Below, in pieces: positions 44,048 to 52,843 of a stretch of DNA of 64,000 nucleotides; position 1 is the stretch's first letter, and the number at the start of each line of letters is the position of its first letter. Below the pieces are notes generated by a model, which did not search any database, was not told the DNA's origin, and worked only from the letters and a program-made list of their open reading frames with translations. The stretch is from Robertmurraya korlensis NBRC 107688 (GTDB taxonomy: Bacteria > Bacillota > Bacilli > Bacillales > Cytobacillaceae). The translations under genes and the position numbers were made by a program. The stretch spans positions 124,001 to 188,000 of the forward strand of contig NZ_BCVH01000006.1 of assembly GCF_001591645.1 (NCBI RefSeq). The letters run 5' to 3'.

Positions 44048-45127
44048 ATGAGCAAGATAAAAGTGCTTATTGTGGATGATTCGGCATTTATGAGAAAGCT
44101 CATTCAAGACTTTTTAACCGAGGATCCAAGAATGACTATCGTTGGCACAGCGAGAAATGGTGAAGACGCAATAAAAAAAGTAATAGAACTTGAGCCAGAT
44201 GTAGTAACATTGGACGTTGAAATGCCGATATTAAATGGGATAGAGGCATTAAAACGCATCATGGCTGAGAAACCAACCCCAGTAGTGATGCTCTCTAGTA
44301 CAACAAAGCAGGGAGCAGAGAATACGATTCTTGCGATTCAGTATGGAGCAACTGATTTTATTACCAAACCATCAGGCGCTATTTCATTGGACCTTCATAA
44401 AGTGAAGGAAGAGTTGGTAGAGAAGGTTGTTTCAGCGAGTAAAGCCAATATTAAGCAGCTTGTGAAAACGGATAGTCAGGAAAAAAACACTGTAAAAAAG
44501 CACATTAATTATAGTAGAATAGAACCAAGTAAAAAGGATCATTCTAATGCTTTGTCAGGAGATAAACTAGTTTGTATAGGTACATCGACTGGTGGACCCC
44601 GTGCACTACAACAGGTGATTACGAAACTTCCAAAGACGATTGATGCACCCGTGTTAGTAGTACAGCACATGCCAGCCGGATTTACGAAAAGTCTAGCGGT
44701 TAGATTAGATTCACTTTCAGCGGTTCATGTTAAGGAAGCAGAAGAAGGCGACATTATCAAAAAAGGAACAGTATACATTGCCCCAGGTGGATATCATTTG
44801 AAACTCAAATGTGTAGGAGCAAGCTTATCCATTCTATTAGATCAGTCCCCACCAAGAAACGGCCATCGTCCGGCTGTAGATGTAATGTTTGAGTCTTGCA
44901 GTGAGCTATCCCATTATGCAAAGATTTCCGTTATTATGACGGGGATGGGTTCAGATGGTACAAAGGGACTAATTAAGCTAAAAGAGTCAGGAAATGTAGT
45001 TGCTATTGCGGAATCAGAAGAAACATCTATTGTTTTTGGAATGCCGAAAGCAGCAATTGCAACGAAGTTAGTAGATGAAGTCAAAAACGTTGATAATATT
45101 GCAGAAACAATAATGAAATACGTATAA
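44048..45127 (+). CDS. cheB: Chemotaxis protein-glutamate methylesterase CheB
   Basis: 359 residues, ATG at 44048, no strong SD visible in TTTTTT upstream. The receiver domain (1-120) has Asp10-Asp11 and the phosphorylation site Asp56 in VVTLDVEMPILNG. A linker (about 135-170) leads to the methylesterase domain with nucleophile Ser180 in CIGTSTGGPRAL, His207 in VVQHMPAGFT and Asp303 in MTGMGSDGTKG, so the catalytic triad is complete. It demethylates and deamidates chemoreceptors. The position between flhG and cheA equals that in B. subtilis. Confidence 0.97.
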   Translation: MSKIKVLIVDDSAFMRKLIQDFLTEDPRMTIVGTARNGEDAIKKVIELEPDVVTLDVEMPILNGIEALKRIMAEKPTPVVMLSSTTKQGAENTILAIQYGATDFITKPSGAISLDLHKVKEELVEKVVSASKANIKQLVKTDSQEKNTVKKHINYSRIEPSKKDHSNALSGDKLVCIGTSTGGPRALQQVITKLPKTIDAPVLVVQHMPAGFTKSLAVRLDSLSAVHVKEAEEGDIIKKGTVYIAPGGYHLKLKCVGASLSILLDQSPPRNGHRPAVDVMFESCSELSHYAKISVIMTGMGSDGTKGLIKLKESGNVVAIAESEETSIVFGMPKAAIATKLVDEVKNVDNIAETIMKYV

Positions 45128-45146
45128 CTCCAAGGAGCTGTTGGGC

Positions 45147-47189
45147 ATGGAAATGAGCCAATATTTAGAGGTTTTTATTGAGGAAAGCAAGGAGCATCTT
45201 CAGAATTGTAATGAGCGATTACTTGATCTTGAGAAAAATCCAAGTGATCTTAGCATTGTTAATGATATTTTTCGCTCTGCACACACGTTAAAAGGGATGT
45301 CAGCAACAATGGGTTATGAAGACTTAGCAAGTCTAACTCATCAGATGGAAAACGTTTTGGATGCCATACGAAACCAAAAAATTTCCGTTACACCTGAAAT
45401 TCTTGATGTTGTGTTTGAAGCAACGGACGATTTAGAAGCAATGGTGTTTTCGATTGCTGATGGAGGCGACGGAAAACGTGATGTGTCTTCTGTAGTAGAA
45501 AAGCTTAAGCTAATTGAAAAGGGAGAAAGTCCTGCTGTATCTCAAGGGGTAAAAGAGGTAGCTGCCACAATAGCTCCAGATACTCCTCGTGTACTTAAAG
45601 GTGAATACGATGAGTTTGAATGTACGGTCCTTCAGCAATCAATGGAACAAGGCTTCCAAACATATGAAATTACGATTTCGCTGAGAGAAGATTGCTTGTT
45701 AAAAGCTGCGAGAGTATTTATGGTATTTGAAGTCATTGAGAAATTAGGAGAAGTCATCAAATCGACTCCTTCAGTTGACCAATTAGAGGAAGAACAGTTT
45801 GATCAAGAGTTCACGGTAACGATTGTATCGAAGGAACCAATGTCTGATATTCAAGGCAAGGTGATGAAAGTTTCAGAGGTTGATAGAGTTGATATTCAGC
45901 CTCTATCTATTGAGCAACTCCGTCCAAATACAGAAGCAGCTGTTGAATCTATAAAGCAGGAAGTAGTTATTGCTGAAGAAGTAAAAATGGAAGAACCAGC
46001 TCAAGATGAACAGAAAAAACAAACATCAGTGAAACAGGCTAGTAATAAAACGATTCGTGTTAATATTGAGCGACTTGATATTTTAATGAATTTGTTTGAA
46101 GAACTTGTCATCGATAGAGGTAGATTAGAGCAAATTTCAAGAGATTTAAATAATTCAGAGCTCCATGAAACCGTGGAACGAATGAGCCGAATCTCTGGTG
46201 ATCTTCAAAACATTATCTTAAATATGCGAATGGTACCGGTTGAGACGGTATTTAATCGTTTCCCACGAATGGTACGACAATTAGCTCGTGATCTTGGCAA
46301 AAAGATTAATTTAGAAATTGTCGGTGCGGAAACGGAACTAGACCGTACGGTTATAGACGAAATCGGTGACCCGCTTGTTCACCTAATCCGTAATGCGTTA
46401 GACCATGGTGTAGAAACACCTGAGGTAAGAAGAGCTAAGGGTAAGAGTGAAGAAGGAACGGTTATCTTAAAGGCATTCCATAGCGGCAACCACGTGTTTA
46501 TTGAATTATCTGATGATGGTGCTGGAATTAACCGTGATCGAGTACTTAGTAAGGCACTAAAGAACGGTATTATTTCGGAACAAACGGCTGCAACTCTTAC
46601 AGACAAGCAGGTATATGAATTGATTTTTGCATCAGGTTTCTCAACAGCGGAAAAAATTTCAGATGTGTCAGGACGAGGTGTTGGTCTTGATGTTGTGAAA
46701 AATACCATTGAATCGCTTGGTGGAACAGTATCAATTGATTCAAAAGAAGGAGAAGGTTCTGTATTCTCCGTTCAACTTCCTCTAACTCTTTCTATTATTT
46801 CTGTTATGTTGGTAGAAATTCAGAAAGAAAAATACGCAATTCCGCTTTCTTCAATTATTGAGACAGCAATTGTTAAAAAGGAAGATATTCTTAACGCACA
46901 TAATCAAAAGGTGATTGATTTTAGAGGGAAAGTAGTCCCACTCCTATTCTTAAAGGATATTTTTGAAGTTCCTGTCTTCGAAGAAGAGGATGAGTTTTAT
47001 TCCGTGATCATCGTAAGAAAAGGCGATAAGATGGCAGGTCTTGTAGTGGATTCCTTTATTGGCCAGCAGGAAGTAGTATTAAAGTCGCTAGGAAACTATT
47101 TAACAAATGTATTTGCTATTTCAGGGGCAACAATTCTTGGAGACGGACAAGTGGCACTCATTGTAGATTGCAATGCACTAATTAAATAA
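45147..47189 (+). CDS. cheA: Chemotaxis histidine kinase CheA
   Basis: 680 residues from ATG 45147 (SD CAAGGAG, 9 bp); the TTG at 45141 is too near the SD. Order of domains: Hpt with His46 in FRSAHTLKGMSATMGY; P2 binding domain for CheY/CheB (about 165-265); dimerisation helices (about 300-360, IRVNIERLDILMNLFEELVIDRGRL); HATPase with N box HLIRNALDHGVETP, G1 DDGAGI and G2 GRGVGLDVVKNTI; C-terminal CheW-like domain (about 545-680). It controls motor direction through CheY and adaptation through CheB. Confidence 0.98.
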   Translation: MEMSQYLEVFIEESKEHLQNCNERLLDLEKNPSDLSIVNDIFRSAHTLKGMSATMGYEDLASLTHQMENVLDAIRNQKISVTPEILDVVFEATDDLEAMVFSIADGGDGKRDVSSVVEKLKLIEKGESPAVSQGVKEVAATIAPDTPRVLKGEYDEFECTVLQQSMEQGFQTYEITISLREDCLLKAARVFMVFEVIEKLGEVIKSTPSVDQLEEEQFDQEFTVTIVSKEPMSDIQGKVMKVSEVDRVDIQPLSIEQLRPNTEAAVESIKQEVVIAEEVKMEEPAQDEQKKQTSVKQASNKTIRVNIERLDILMNLFEELVIDRGRLEQISRDLNNSELHETVERMSRISGDLQNIILNMRMVPVETVFNRFPRMVRQLARDLGKKINLEIVGAETELDRTVIDEIGDPLVHLIRNALDHGVETPEVRRAKGKSEEGTVILKAFHSGNHVFIELSDDGAGINRDRVLSKALKNGIISEQTAATLTDKQVYELIFASGFSTAEKISDVSGRGVGLDVVKNTIESLGGTVSIDSKEGEGSVFSVQLPLTLSIISVMLVEIQKEKYAIPLSSIIETAIVKKEDILNAHNQKVIDFRGKVVPLLFLKDIFEVPVFEEEDEFYSVIIVRKGDKMAGLVVDSFIGQQEVVLKSLGNYLTNVFAISGATILGDGQVALIVDCNALIK

Positions 47190-47235
47190 ACATCTACTAA
47201 TGTGTCTAGCATGTTAGGAAAGAGGGGGAAGTCTC

Positions 47236-47706
47236 ATGAGTGAGACATCAGTAGCAGATTTAAAGCTTATTATCTTCCAATTAAAAGGAAAAGAATATGC
47301 GATTCCAGTAAGTGATGTTCGGTCCATTGAAAAGGTGCAGCATATTACTAGAGTCCCTAGTAGTTCTCACTTTGTAAAGGGTGTTATCAATTTAAGAGGA
47401 GTTGTCACTCCTATTATTGATTTAAGAAGTCGTTTTGGAATCGAAGAAGAAGTATATTCTGATAGTACAAGAGTCATTATTGTTGCTTTAGAAAATATGG
47501 ATGTTGGCCTAATTGTAGATGCGGCGAACGACGTAATAGATGTTCAAACAGAAGCCATTGAACCTCAACCAGAAGTAGTAGGAACCGAAGAGGCGAACTA
47601 TATCAGTGGAGTGGTGAAGGTGGGCAAACGCCTAATGATCCTTCTTGACCTTGAAATGGTCTTAAATCCAGAAGAAGTTAAAGCGACTCAAGGGATTGAA
47701 GGATAA
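47236..47706 (+). CDS. cheW: Chemotaxis coupling protein CheW
   Basis: 156 residues, ATG at 47236 with SD AAAGAGGGGG. Couples receptors to CheA. The whole protein is one CheW-like double barrel: LKLIIFQLKGKEYAIPVSDVRSIEKVQHITRVPSSSHFVKGVINLRGVVTPIIDLRSRFG (about 9-68) and GLIVDAANDVIDVQTEAIEPQP. The invariant NLRG site is present. It follows cheA with a 46-bp gap and ends next to cheC. Confidence 0.97.
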   Translation: MSETSVADLKLIIFQLKGKEYAIPVSDVRSIEKVQHITRVPSSSHFVKGVINLRGVVTPIIDLRSRFGIEEEVYSDSTRVIIVALENMDVGLIVDAANDVIDVQTEAIEPQPEVVGTEEANYISGVVKVGKRLMILLDLEMVLNPEEVKATQGIEG

Positions 47707-47710
47707 CGCA

Positions 47711-48352
47711 ATGGGATTCATTAGTAATCTTTCTTCTATTCATTTGGACATATTAAAAGAAATCGGCAATATTGGTGCGGGTCATGCAGCAACGGCCCTA
47801 TCTAAGCTTTTAAATAAAAAGATTGATATGCAGGTTCCCAATGTTAAAATTGTTACCTTTGATGAAATGATGGAACTATCAGGTGGTGCAGATCATGTAG
47901 TCGCTGCGGTGTTTCTCCGTATAGAAGGGGAAGCACCTGGCAGCATGTTCTTTGTCCTACCTCCTGAACAAGCAACTGTATTTATTAAGCAAATGATTGG
48001 TGACGAAGAATTTACCTTTGATCAACTAGGGGATAATGAAATAGCCACTTCTGCCTTACAGGAGCTTGGAAATATTTTATCTGGTTCGTATTTATCTTCT
48101 TTGTCCGATTTTACGGGACTCGCATTGTATCCATCAGTTCCCGCGTTAAGTGTTGATATGGTGGGCGCTATTATTAGTTACGGATTAATAGAACTGTCAC
48201 AGGTAAGTGATTACGCGATAGTAATTGATACGGCGCTGAATGAGGATGACGTTGAGTTAAGTGAAAGTGTACGTGGCCACTTCTTCTTGTTGCCTGACCC
48301 GGACTCCTTTCATATTATCTTTGAATCTTTAGGAGTTAGGGATAATGGATGA
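47711..48352 (+). CDS. cheC: CheY-P phosphatase CheC
   Basis: 213 residues from ATG 47711 with SD GAAGGAT; the in-frame TTG at 47696 lies inside cheW without an SD. CheC dephosphorylates CheY-P and binds CheD. Two phosphatase sites are visible: [31 protein letters not shown] (E-x2-N, about 13-43) and [20 protein letters not shown] (about 115-134). It ends 8 bp inside cheD, fitting the coupled synthesis of the CheC-CheD pair. Confidence 0.96.
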   Translation: MGFISNLSSIHLDILKEIGNIGAGHAATALSKLLNKKIDMQVPNVKIVTFDEMMELSGGADHVVAAVFLRIEGEAPGSMFFVLPPEQATVFIKQMIGDEEFTFDQLGDNEIATSALQELGNILSGSYLSSLSDFTGLALYPSVPALSVDMVGAIISYGLIELSQVSDYAIVIDTALNEDDVELSESVRGHFFLLPDPDSFHIIFESLGVRDNG

Positions 48353-48842
48353 AAAAGTTGAGATTATTAAGGTTGGAATAGCTGATATGAATGTCGTATC
48401 TGCGCCTAACCGAATTAGAACATCTGGGCTTGGATCATGCGTGGGTGTGGTGTTATATGATCAAGGAAAAGAGATAGCAGGGCTTGTTCATGTTATGCTC
48501 CCTGATTCAACCCTTTCTAAAGCTGGTACATTGAATCATGCGAAGTATGCTGATACCGGGGTGAAGGAGCTTGTAAAAAAGCTTACCCAATTTGGGGCAA
48601 GACCCTCCATGCTAAAAGCAAAAATAGCTGGTGGAGCGCAAATGTTTCAATTTAGTAATACTAGTGACATGATGAGAATTGGTCCAAGAAATGTAGAAGC
48701 GGTAAAAAAAGAGTTGGCTGAGTTGAAAATTGCTATCATGGCAGAGGATGTAGGAGGAAATAGTGGGCGAACGATTGAGTTTTGTCCGAAGTCAAAAATC
48801 TTACACATTCGAACGGTTAACAAAGGCACTCAGGAATGGTAG
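48345..48842 (+). CDS. cheD: Chemoreceptor glutamine deamidase CheD
   Basis: 165 residues, ATG at 48345 with SD TAGGAG inside cheC. Deamidates receptor glutamines and enhances CheC activity. The papain-like catalytic Cys32 lies in [14 protein letters not shown] and His49 in [10 protein letters not shown]. The KIAGGAQMF motif near 91-99 and the end [18 protein letters not shown] are family typical. Directly after the stop lies a strong hairpin terminator, before sigD. Confidence 0.97.
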   Translation: MDEKVEIIKVGIADMNVVSAPNRIRTSGLGSCVGVVLYDQGKEIAGLVHVMLPDSTLSKAGTLNHAKYADTGVKELVKKLTQFGARPSMLKAKIAGGAQMFQFSNTSDMMRIGPRNVEAVKKELAELKIAIMAEDVGGNSGRTIEFCPKSKILHIRTVNKGTQEW

Positions 48843-48860
48843 AATGGGAAATAATAAACG

Positions 48861-48892
48861 ATCAGCCTTTAAATGAATGGCTGATTTTTTTT
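48861..48892 (+). terminator. Intra-operon terminator between cheD and sigD
   Basis: Stem ATCAGCC (48861-48867) / GGCTGAT (48879-48885), extendable by TT-AA pairs inside, 11-nt loop, then an eight-residue T tract. It has the features of a functional Rho-independent terminator although sigD and swrB lie downstream in the same direction. Confidence 0.75.
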
Positions 48893-48997
48893 GCAATTAA
48901 AAATCGATTATTGTTTGAAAGAAATAAGGACTGTTTATATTAAGAAAGTATTTAATTTAACGATTGATTTGAACAATGTCGTTTGGAGGAGGAAACC

Positions 48998-49759
48998 ATG
49001 GGACAGGCACCTTCGATCGAGGAACAAAACATATGGGAAAAATGGACTTCCAAAAGAGACAGTGATGCTGGGGATTATTTAGTGAGAAAATATATGCCGC
49101 TTGTTAGCTATCATGTCCAAAGGATTTCCGTTGGATTACCGAAAAATGTTTCACGAGATGATTTAAAGAGCTTAGGATTGATTGGGTTATACGATGCACT
49201 TGAAAAGTTTGATCCAACTAGGGACTTGAAATTTGATACATATGCGTCCTTTCGTATTCGTGGAGCCATTATCGATGGGTTAAGAAAGGAAGATTGGCTC
49301 TCAAGAAATACAAGAGATAAAGCAAAACGAATTGAGCAAACCATTGAAAAATTGGAACAACAGCTTATGAGGAATGTGACATCTAAAGAAATCGCACAAG
49401 AGCTAAATATGAGTGAGGATGATGTTCACAATACAATCAACGAGCATTTTTTTGCCAATGTTTTATCAATTGATGAACAGCCGGATGGTGAGGAAAAAGA
49501 GGGAGCTGGATTCTCGTTAAAGGATGAACGTGCAGAAATACCGGAAGAAAAAGTTATTAAAAATGAGTTGATATCCGAGCTGTCTATGATGATTTCGCAT
49601 TTAAATGACAAAGAACAGCTTGTGTTAAGTCTATTCTATCAGGAAGAGTTAACATTAACTGAGATTGGACAAGTAATGGATTTGTCGACATCTAGGATCT
49701 CTCAAATCCATTCCAAAGCTATTTTTAAGCTTAGACAAACCTTGCAAAAAATTGTTTAA
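48998..49759 (+). CDS. sigD: RNA polymerase sigma factor SigD (FliA)
   Basis: 253 residues from ATG 48998, behind SD TTTGGAGGAGG; an in-frame TTG at 48983 lies in the SD. Sigma-28 for late flagellar, chemotaxis and autolysin genes. Region 2 shows YLVRKYMPLVSYHVQRISVGLPKNVSRDDLKSLGLIGLYDALEKFDPTRDLKFDTYASFRIRGAIIDGLRKEDWL, region 3 KEIAQELNMSEDDVHNTINEHFFANVLSIDE, and region 4 SHLNDKEQLVLSLFYQEELTLTEIGQVMDLSTSRISQIHSKAI. Its distance from the operon promoter (about 26.6 kb) and the hairpin upstream suggest limited expression. Confidence 0.97.
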   Translation: MGQAPSIEEQNIWEKWTSKRDSDAGDYLVRKYMPLVSYHVQRISVGLPKNVSRDDLKSLGLIGLYDALEKFDPTRDLKFDTYASFRIRGAIIDGLRKEDWLSRNTRDKAKRIEQTIEKLEQQLMRNVTSKEIAQELNMSEDDVHNTINEHFFANVLSIDEQPDGEEKEGAGFSLKDERAEIPEEKVIKNELISELSMMISHLNDKEQLVLSLFYQEELTLTEIGQVMDLSTSRISQIHSKAIFKLRQTLQKIV

Positions 49760-49813
49760 TACAAACTTATTTTTGAAATCTGTAAATAATAGGTATGGAG
49801 ATGGCAACCAGGC

Positions 49814-50122
49814 ATGAGTTTAAAAGCGATAGAAATGCAAATTGCTCTTCCTAGGATGCAGGATGCTAGCAAGCTTCAAGAGCAAATACAACAGCGTGGT
49901 CAGCTGCAAAATGATGTTGCTGCAAATAGTGTCATAAAGGAAGTAGAAAAAAATAGAATCTCAGTTAATAAGCATGAGCAGAAGGAAAAGGCTCGTTTAA
50001 AGGATCATGAACGAGATGGAAATGGGAACCAACAGGGGAAGAAAAACAGAAAAAATAAAGAGAGTCAACCAGTGAAAGAGGTTCATCCATATAAGGGGAA
50101 CTTTTTTGACTTTTCGGGATAG
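49814..50122 (+). CDS. Conserved hypothetical protein between sigD and swrB
   Basis: 102 residues, ATG at 49814 with SD TGGAGATGG. No catalytic motif or membrane helix. The N-terminal half, MSLKAIEMQIALPRMQDASKLQEQIQQRGQLQND, looks like a conserved helix. The centre is a very basic and acidic mixed region (about 40-85, many Lys, Glu, Asn), and the end reads HPYKGNFFDFSG. I believe similar small proteins follow sigD in other Bacillaceae, but I know of no function. A role in motility is only inferred from position. Confidence 0.75.
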   Translation: MSLKAIEMQIALPRMQDASKLQEQIQQRGQLQNDVAANSVIKEVEKNRISVNKHEQKEKARLKDHERDGNGNQQGKKNRKNKESQPVKEVHPYKGNFFDFSG

Positions 50123-50131
50123 AGGGATGAT

Positions 50132-50734
50132 ATGATAAGTATATTTTTATTTATTAGTATCGTATTAAATATTATTGCGTTGTTTTCCATCGTCATCTTA
50201 TATCTCCGTCAGTCAAGGCTATTTGAAGTGGAGAAGAAGCAACAAAGGATAATTGAGGAAATGGAAGATGTCATTTCAACCTACTTGGCTGAAATGAAGG
50301 AAGAAAATGAGATTTTTATTGATAGAATTACAAAGGTAGCTAACAATCAATCCAACAAGAAGAAAGAAGTCAGCATAGAACCAATACTTCCGAGTACAGA
50401 AGAAGAGAAGGTTCCGTTTCCCATTAAAAGTTCAAAGACCCATGCTGTTAAAGCATACAAGATAGGTGCTATACAGCCATTAACAGACGAAGATGTTGAG
50501 GTACTTCTTCCTGACTTTACTGAGGCAGAAAATCCTATTGGGGAGCCCGAAGTGGCTAAGGAAGTAGAGGAAACTTTACAACAAGTGATAGAACCAAAAG
50601 AAAAACCCCTTCTTGAGGAAGTGCTACAGCTACAAGAACAAGGTCTTACACTTGAAGAAATTGCAAAAAAACTACATAAAGGGAAGACGGAGATAGAACT
50701 TTTACTCAAATTTCGTCAAATTAATCAGGAATAA
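50132..50734 (+). CDS. swrB: SwrB-like motility protein (YlxL)
   Basis: 200 residues, ATG at 50132. N-terminal transmembrane helix (about 2-24, ISIFLFISIVLNIIALFSIVILYL), then a coiled coil (about 28-70), an acidic Pro/Glu-rich linker, and a short C-terminal helix-turn-helix-like region LQLQEQGLTLEEIAKKLHKGKTEIELLLKFRQIN (about 166-199). This is the layout of B. subtilis SwrB, which activates the flagellar export apparatus for hook completion. Sequence identity outside the C-terminal motif cannot be judged by eye. It is the last gene of the fla/che operon. Confidence 0.8.
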   Translation: MISIFLFISIVLNIIALFSIVILYLRQSRLFEVEKKQQRIIEEMEDVISTYLAEMKEENEIFIDRITKVANNQSNKKKEVSIEPILPSTEEEKVPFPIKSSKTHAVKAYKIGAIQPLTDEDVEVLLPDFTEAENPIGEPEVAKEVEETLQQVIEPKEKPLLEEVLQLQEQGLTLEEIAKKLHKGKTEIELLLKFRQINQE

Positions 50735-50736
50735 AC

Positions 50737-50765
50737 TTGATTGTAACATTCTATTATGCTATATT
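50737..50765 (+). promoter_or_regulatory. Sigma-A promoter for rpsB
   Basis: TTGATT (50737-50742), 17-bp spacer, extended -10 TGCTATATT with TATATT at 50760-50765. The rpsB ATG is 115 bp downstream, leaving room for a leader. Confidence 0.65.
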
Positions 50766-50796
50766 AACTCTTGGTGTTAATACACACGTTCATGGA

Positions 50797-50834
50797 TTTA
50801 GGCAAAGGGTGCTGTTTCGACAGTTTTGTCTAAA
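50797..50834 (+). promoter_or_regulatory. Folded 5' leader of rpsB
   Basis: Outer stem TTTAGGCAAA (50797-50806) / TTTGTCTAAA (50825-50834), 10 bp with one G-U; inner stem CTGT / ACAG closed by a TTCG loop; the 5-nt bulge GGGTG on the 5' side. It lies in the rpsB 5' UTR, 46 bp before the ATG. Such leaders often bind the encoded ribosomal protein. No T tract follows, so it is not a terminator. Confidence 0.6.
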
Positions 50835-50868
50835 GTTGAAATGGGCGGAGGAAAATAAAAACCATTAG

Positions 50869-51579
<711 letters not shown>

Positions 51580-51611
51580 TACGTTTTGACCTGAGGAAAC
51601 ACTAGTTACTA

Positions 51612-51648
51612 AAAGGTGATAAGAGGGACCCCCTTTATCACCTTTTTT
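51612..51648 (+). terminator. Terminator between rpsB and tsf
   Basis: Eleven-base-pair stem AAAGGTGATAA / TTATCACCTTT continued inward by AGGG / CCCT, with a long T tract. It separates rpsB from tsf although the two are usually cotranscribed, so it may act as an attenuator. Confidence 0.8.
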
Positions 51649-51666
51649 TAAAGGATACACAAATCT

Positions 51667-51696
51667 TTGACTAGCTTTTTTAAAGCTAGCTAACAC
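51667..51696 (+). promoter_or_regulatory. Possible promoter with internal hairpin before tsf
   Basis: TTGACT (51667-51672), 18-bp spacer, TAACAC (51691-51696). The spacer contains the palindrome CTAGCTTT / AAAGCTAG (51671-51689), which might also be an operator or RNA hairpin. The -10 is weak. Confidence 0.35.
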
Positions 51697-51727
51697 TAAA
51701 TACATAGATTTTAAGGAGGAAACTCAC

Positions 51728-52612
51728 ATGGCAGTAACGGCTCAAATGGTAAAAGAATTACGTGAAAGAACAGGCGCAGGAATGTTAGATTGTAAAAAGG
51801 CTCTTCAAGCAACTGAAGGGGATATGGAAAAAGCAATCGACTTCTTACGTGAAAAAGGTATAGCTAGCGCTGCGAAGAAAGCAGATCGTGTAGCAGCAGA
51901 AGGAACTACTTATATCCTTACTGAAGGAAACGAAGCAGTTATTTTAGAAGTTAACTCTGAAACAGATTTCGTTGCGAAAAACGAAGGCTTCCAAGTACTA
52001 GTTAAAGAAATTGCTGAGCATATTCTTACAAACAAGCCAGCTTCAGTTGAAGAAGTAAATGCACAGACAATGGCTAACGGTGCAACAGTTGAATCACACG
52101 TAAACGCAGCTATCGCAAAAATCGGTGAAAAAATCTCTCTTCGCCGCTTTGAAATCAAGTCTAAAGGCGACAACGATGCATTCGGTGCTTACCTACATAT
52201 GGGCGGACGCATTGGTGTATTAACAGTATTAGAAGGAACTACTGATGATGCTGCTGCAAAGGACGTTTCTATGCACATCGCTGCATTAAACCCTAAGTAT
52301 GTATCTCGTGACGAAGTTTCTGCTGAAGAAATTGAGCGTGAGCGTGAAGTTCTTACTCAACAAGCACTTAACGAAGGTAAGCCAGAAAACATCGTAGCTA
52401 AGATGGTTGAAGGTCGCCTAAGCAAATACTTCCAAGACGTTTGTGTGAACGACCAAGCATTCGTTAAGGATCCAGATCAAAAAGTGAAAGCATTCGTAGA
52501 ATCAAAAGGTGGAAAGATTCGTGAATTCGTACGTTACGAAGTAGGAGAAGGTATCGAAAAGCGTGCTGATAACTTCGCTGAAGAAGTAATGAACCAAGTT
52601 AAAGGTAACTAA
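51728..52612 (+). CDS. tsf: Translation elongation factor Ts
   Basis: 294 residues, ATG at 51728 with SD AAGGAGGAAA. Nucleotide exchange factor for EF-Tu. The N-terminal UBA-like module [53 protein letters not shown] contains the contact motif [12 protein letters not shown], followed by [19 protein letters not shown] (TDFV core). The C-terminal module ends [14 protein letters not shown]. Strong codon bias. The 3' UTR directly after the stop contains structured repeat copy B. Confidence 0.98.
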   Translation: MAVTAQMVKELRERTGAGMLDCKKALQATEGDMEKAIDFLREKGIASAAKKADRVAAEGTTYILTEGNEAVILEVNSETDFVAKNEGFQVLVKEIAEHILTNKPASVEEVNAQTMANGATVESHVNAAIAKIGEKISLRRFEIKSKGDNDAFGAYLHMGGRIGVLTVLEGTTDDAAAKDVSMHIAALNPKYVSRDEVSAEEIEREREVLTQQALNEGKPENIVAKMVEGRLSKYFQDVCVNDQAFVKDPDQKVKAFVESKGGKIREFVRYEVGEGIEKRADNFAEEVMNQVKGN

Positions 52613-52613
52613 T

Positions 52614-52730
52614 AAAAGCGGAGACAGCTGCCCTGACCCGTCAGGCATAAGGTGAAGACCGCAGGAGGTCCTGACCTCTGAAGGGCTTTGACTTATGCCC
52701 CCCGAGGGTCAAGCTGTCGCAGCTAGATAA
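52614..52730 (+). repeat. Structured intergenic repeat, copy B
   Basis: Starts AAAAGCGGA just after the tsf stop and ends GCAGCTAGATAA. Nested stems: GACAGCT / AGCTGTC, then TGACCC / GGGTCA after a 4-nt bulge on the 5' side, then GGCATAAG / CTTATGCC, then an apical hairpin GGAGGT-CCTG-ACCTCT. Stem order, stem lengths, the 12-nt spacers around the apical hairpin, the CCTG loop and both ends agree with copy A at 16671-16786 on the opposite strand, while most paired bases differ in a compensatory way. It would be transcribed as part of the tsf 3' UTR, upstream of the terminator. Confidence 0.78.
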
Positions 52731-52760
52731 AATAAAAGCGGAGACAGCTGCTCTGACCCG
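52731..52760 (+). repeat. Truncated copy of the structured repeat (5' arm only)
   Basis: The 30 bases here match 52611-52640 in 29 positions (one C to T change) at a period of exactly 120 bp. Only the 5' arm of the outer stem remains. This looks like a tandem duplication of the element that later lost its 3' part, or an insertion hotspot. Confidence 0.8.
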
Positions 52761-52773
52761 CAAAATTTACTGT

Positions 52774-52802
52774 TAGGGAACACACCTGTGTTCCCTATTT
52801 TT
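52774..52802 (+). terminator. Terminator after tsf and the repeats
   Basis: Stem TAGGGAACACA / TGTGTTCCCTA with a minimal loop, followed by TTTTTC. Confidence 0.88.
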
Positions 52803-52843
52803 CAAGAAAGCTTAATAGTAGCAATATACATATGGAGGTTTCT

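Noticed and set aside
48891-49082. Small plus-strand frame upstream of and overlapping sigD
   Set aside because: It runs into sigD in another frame, starts in the terminator T tract and has no SD; the sigD start at 48998 has a strong SD.
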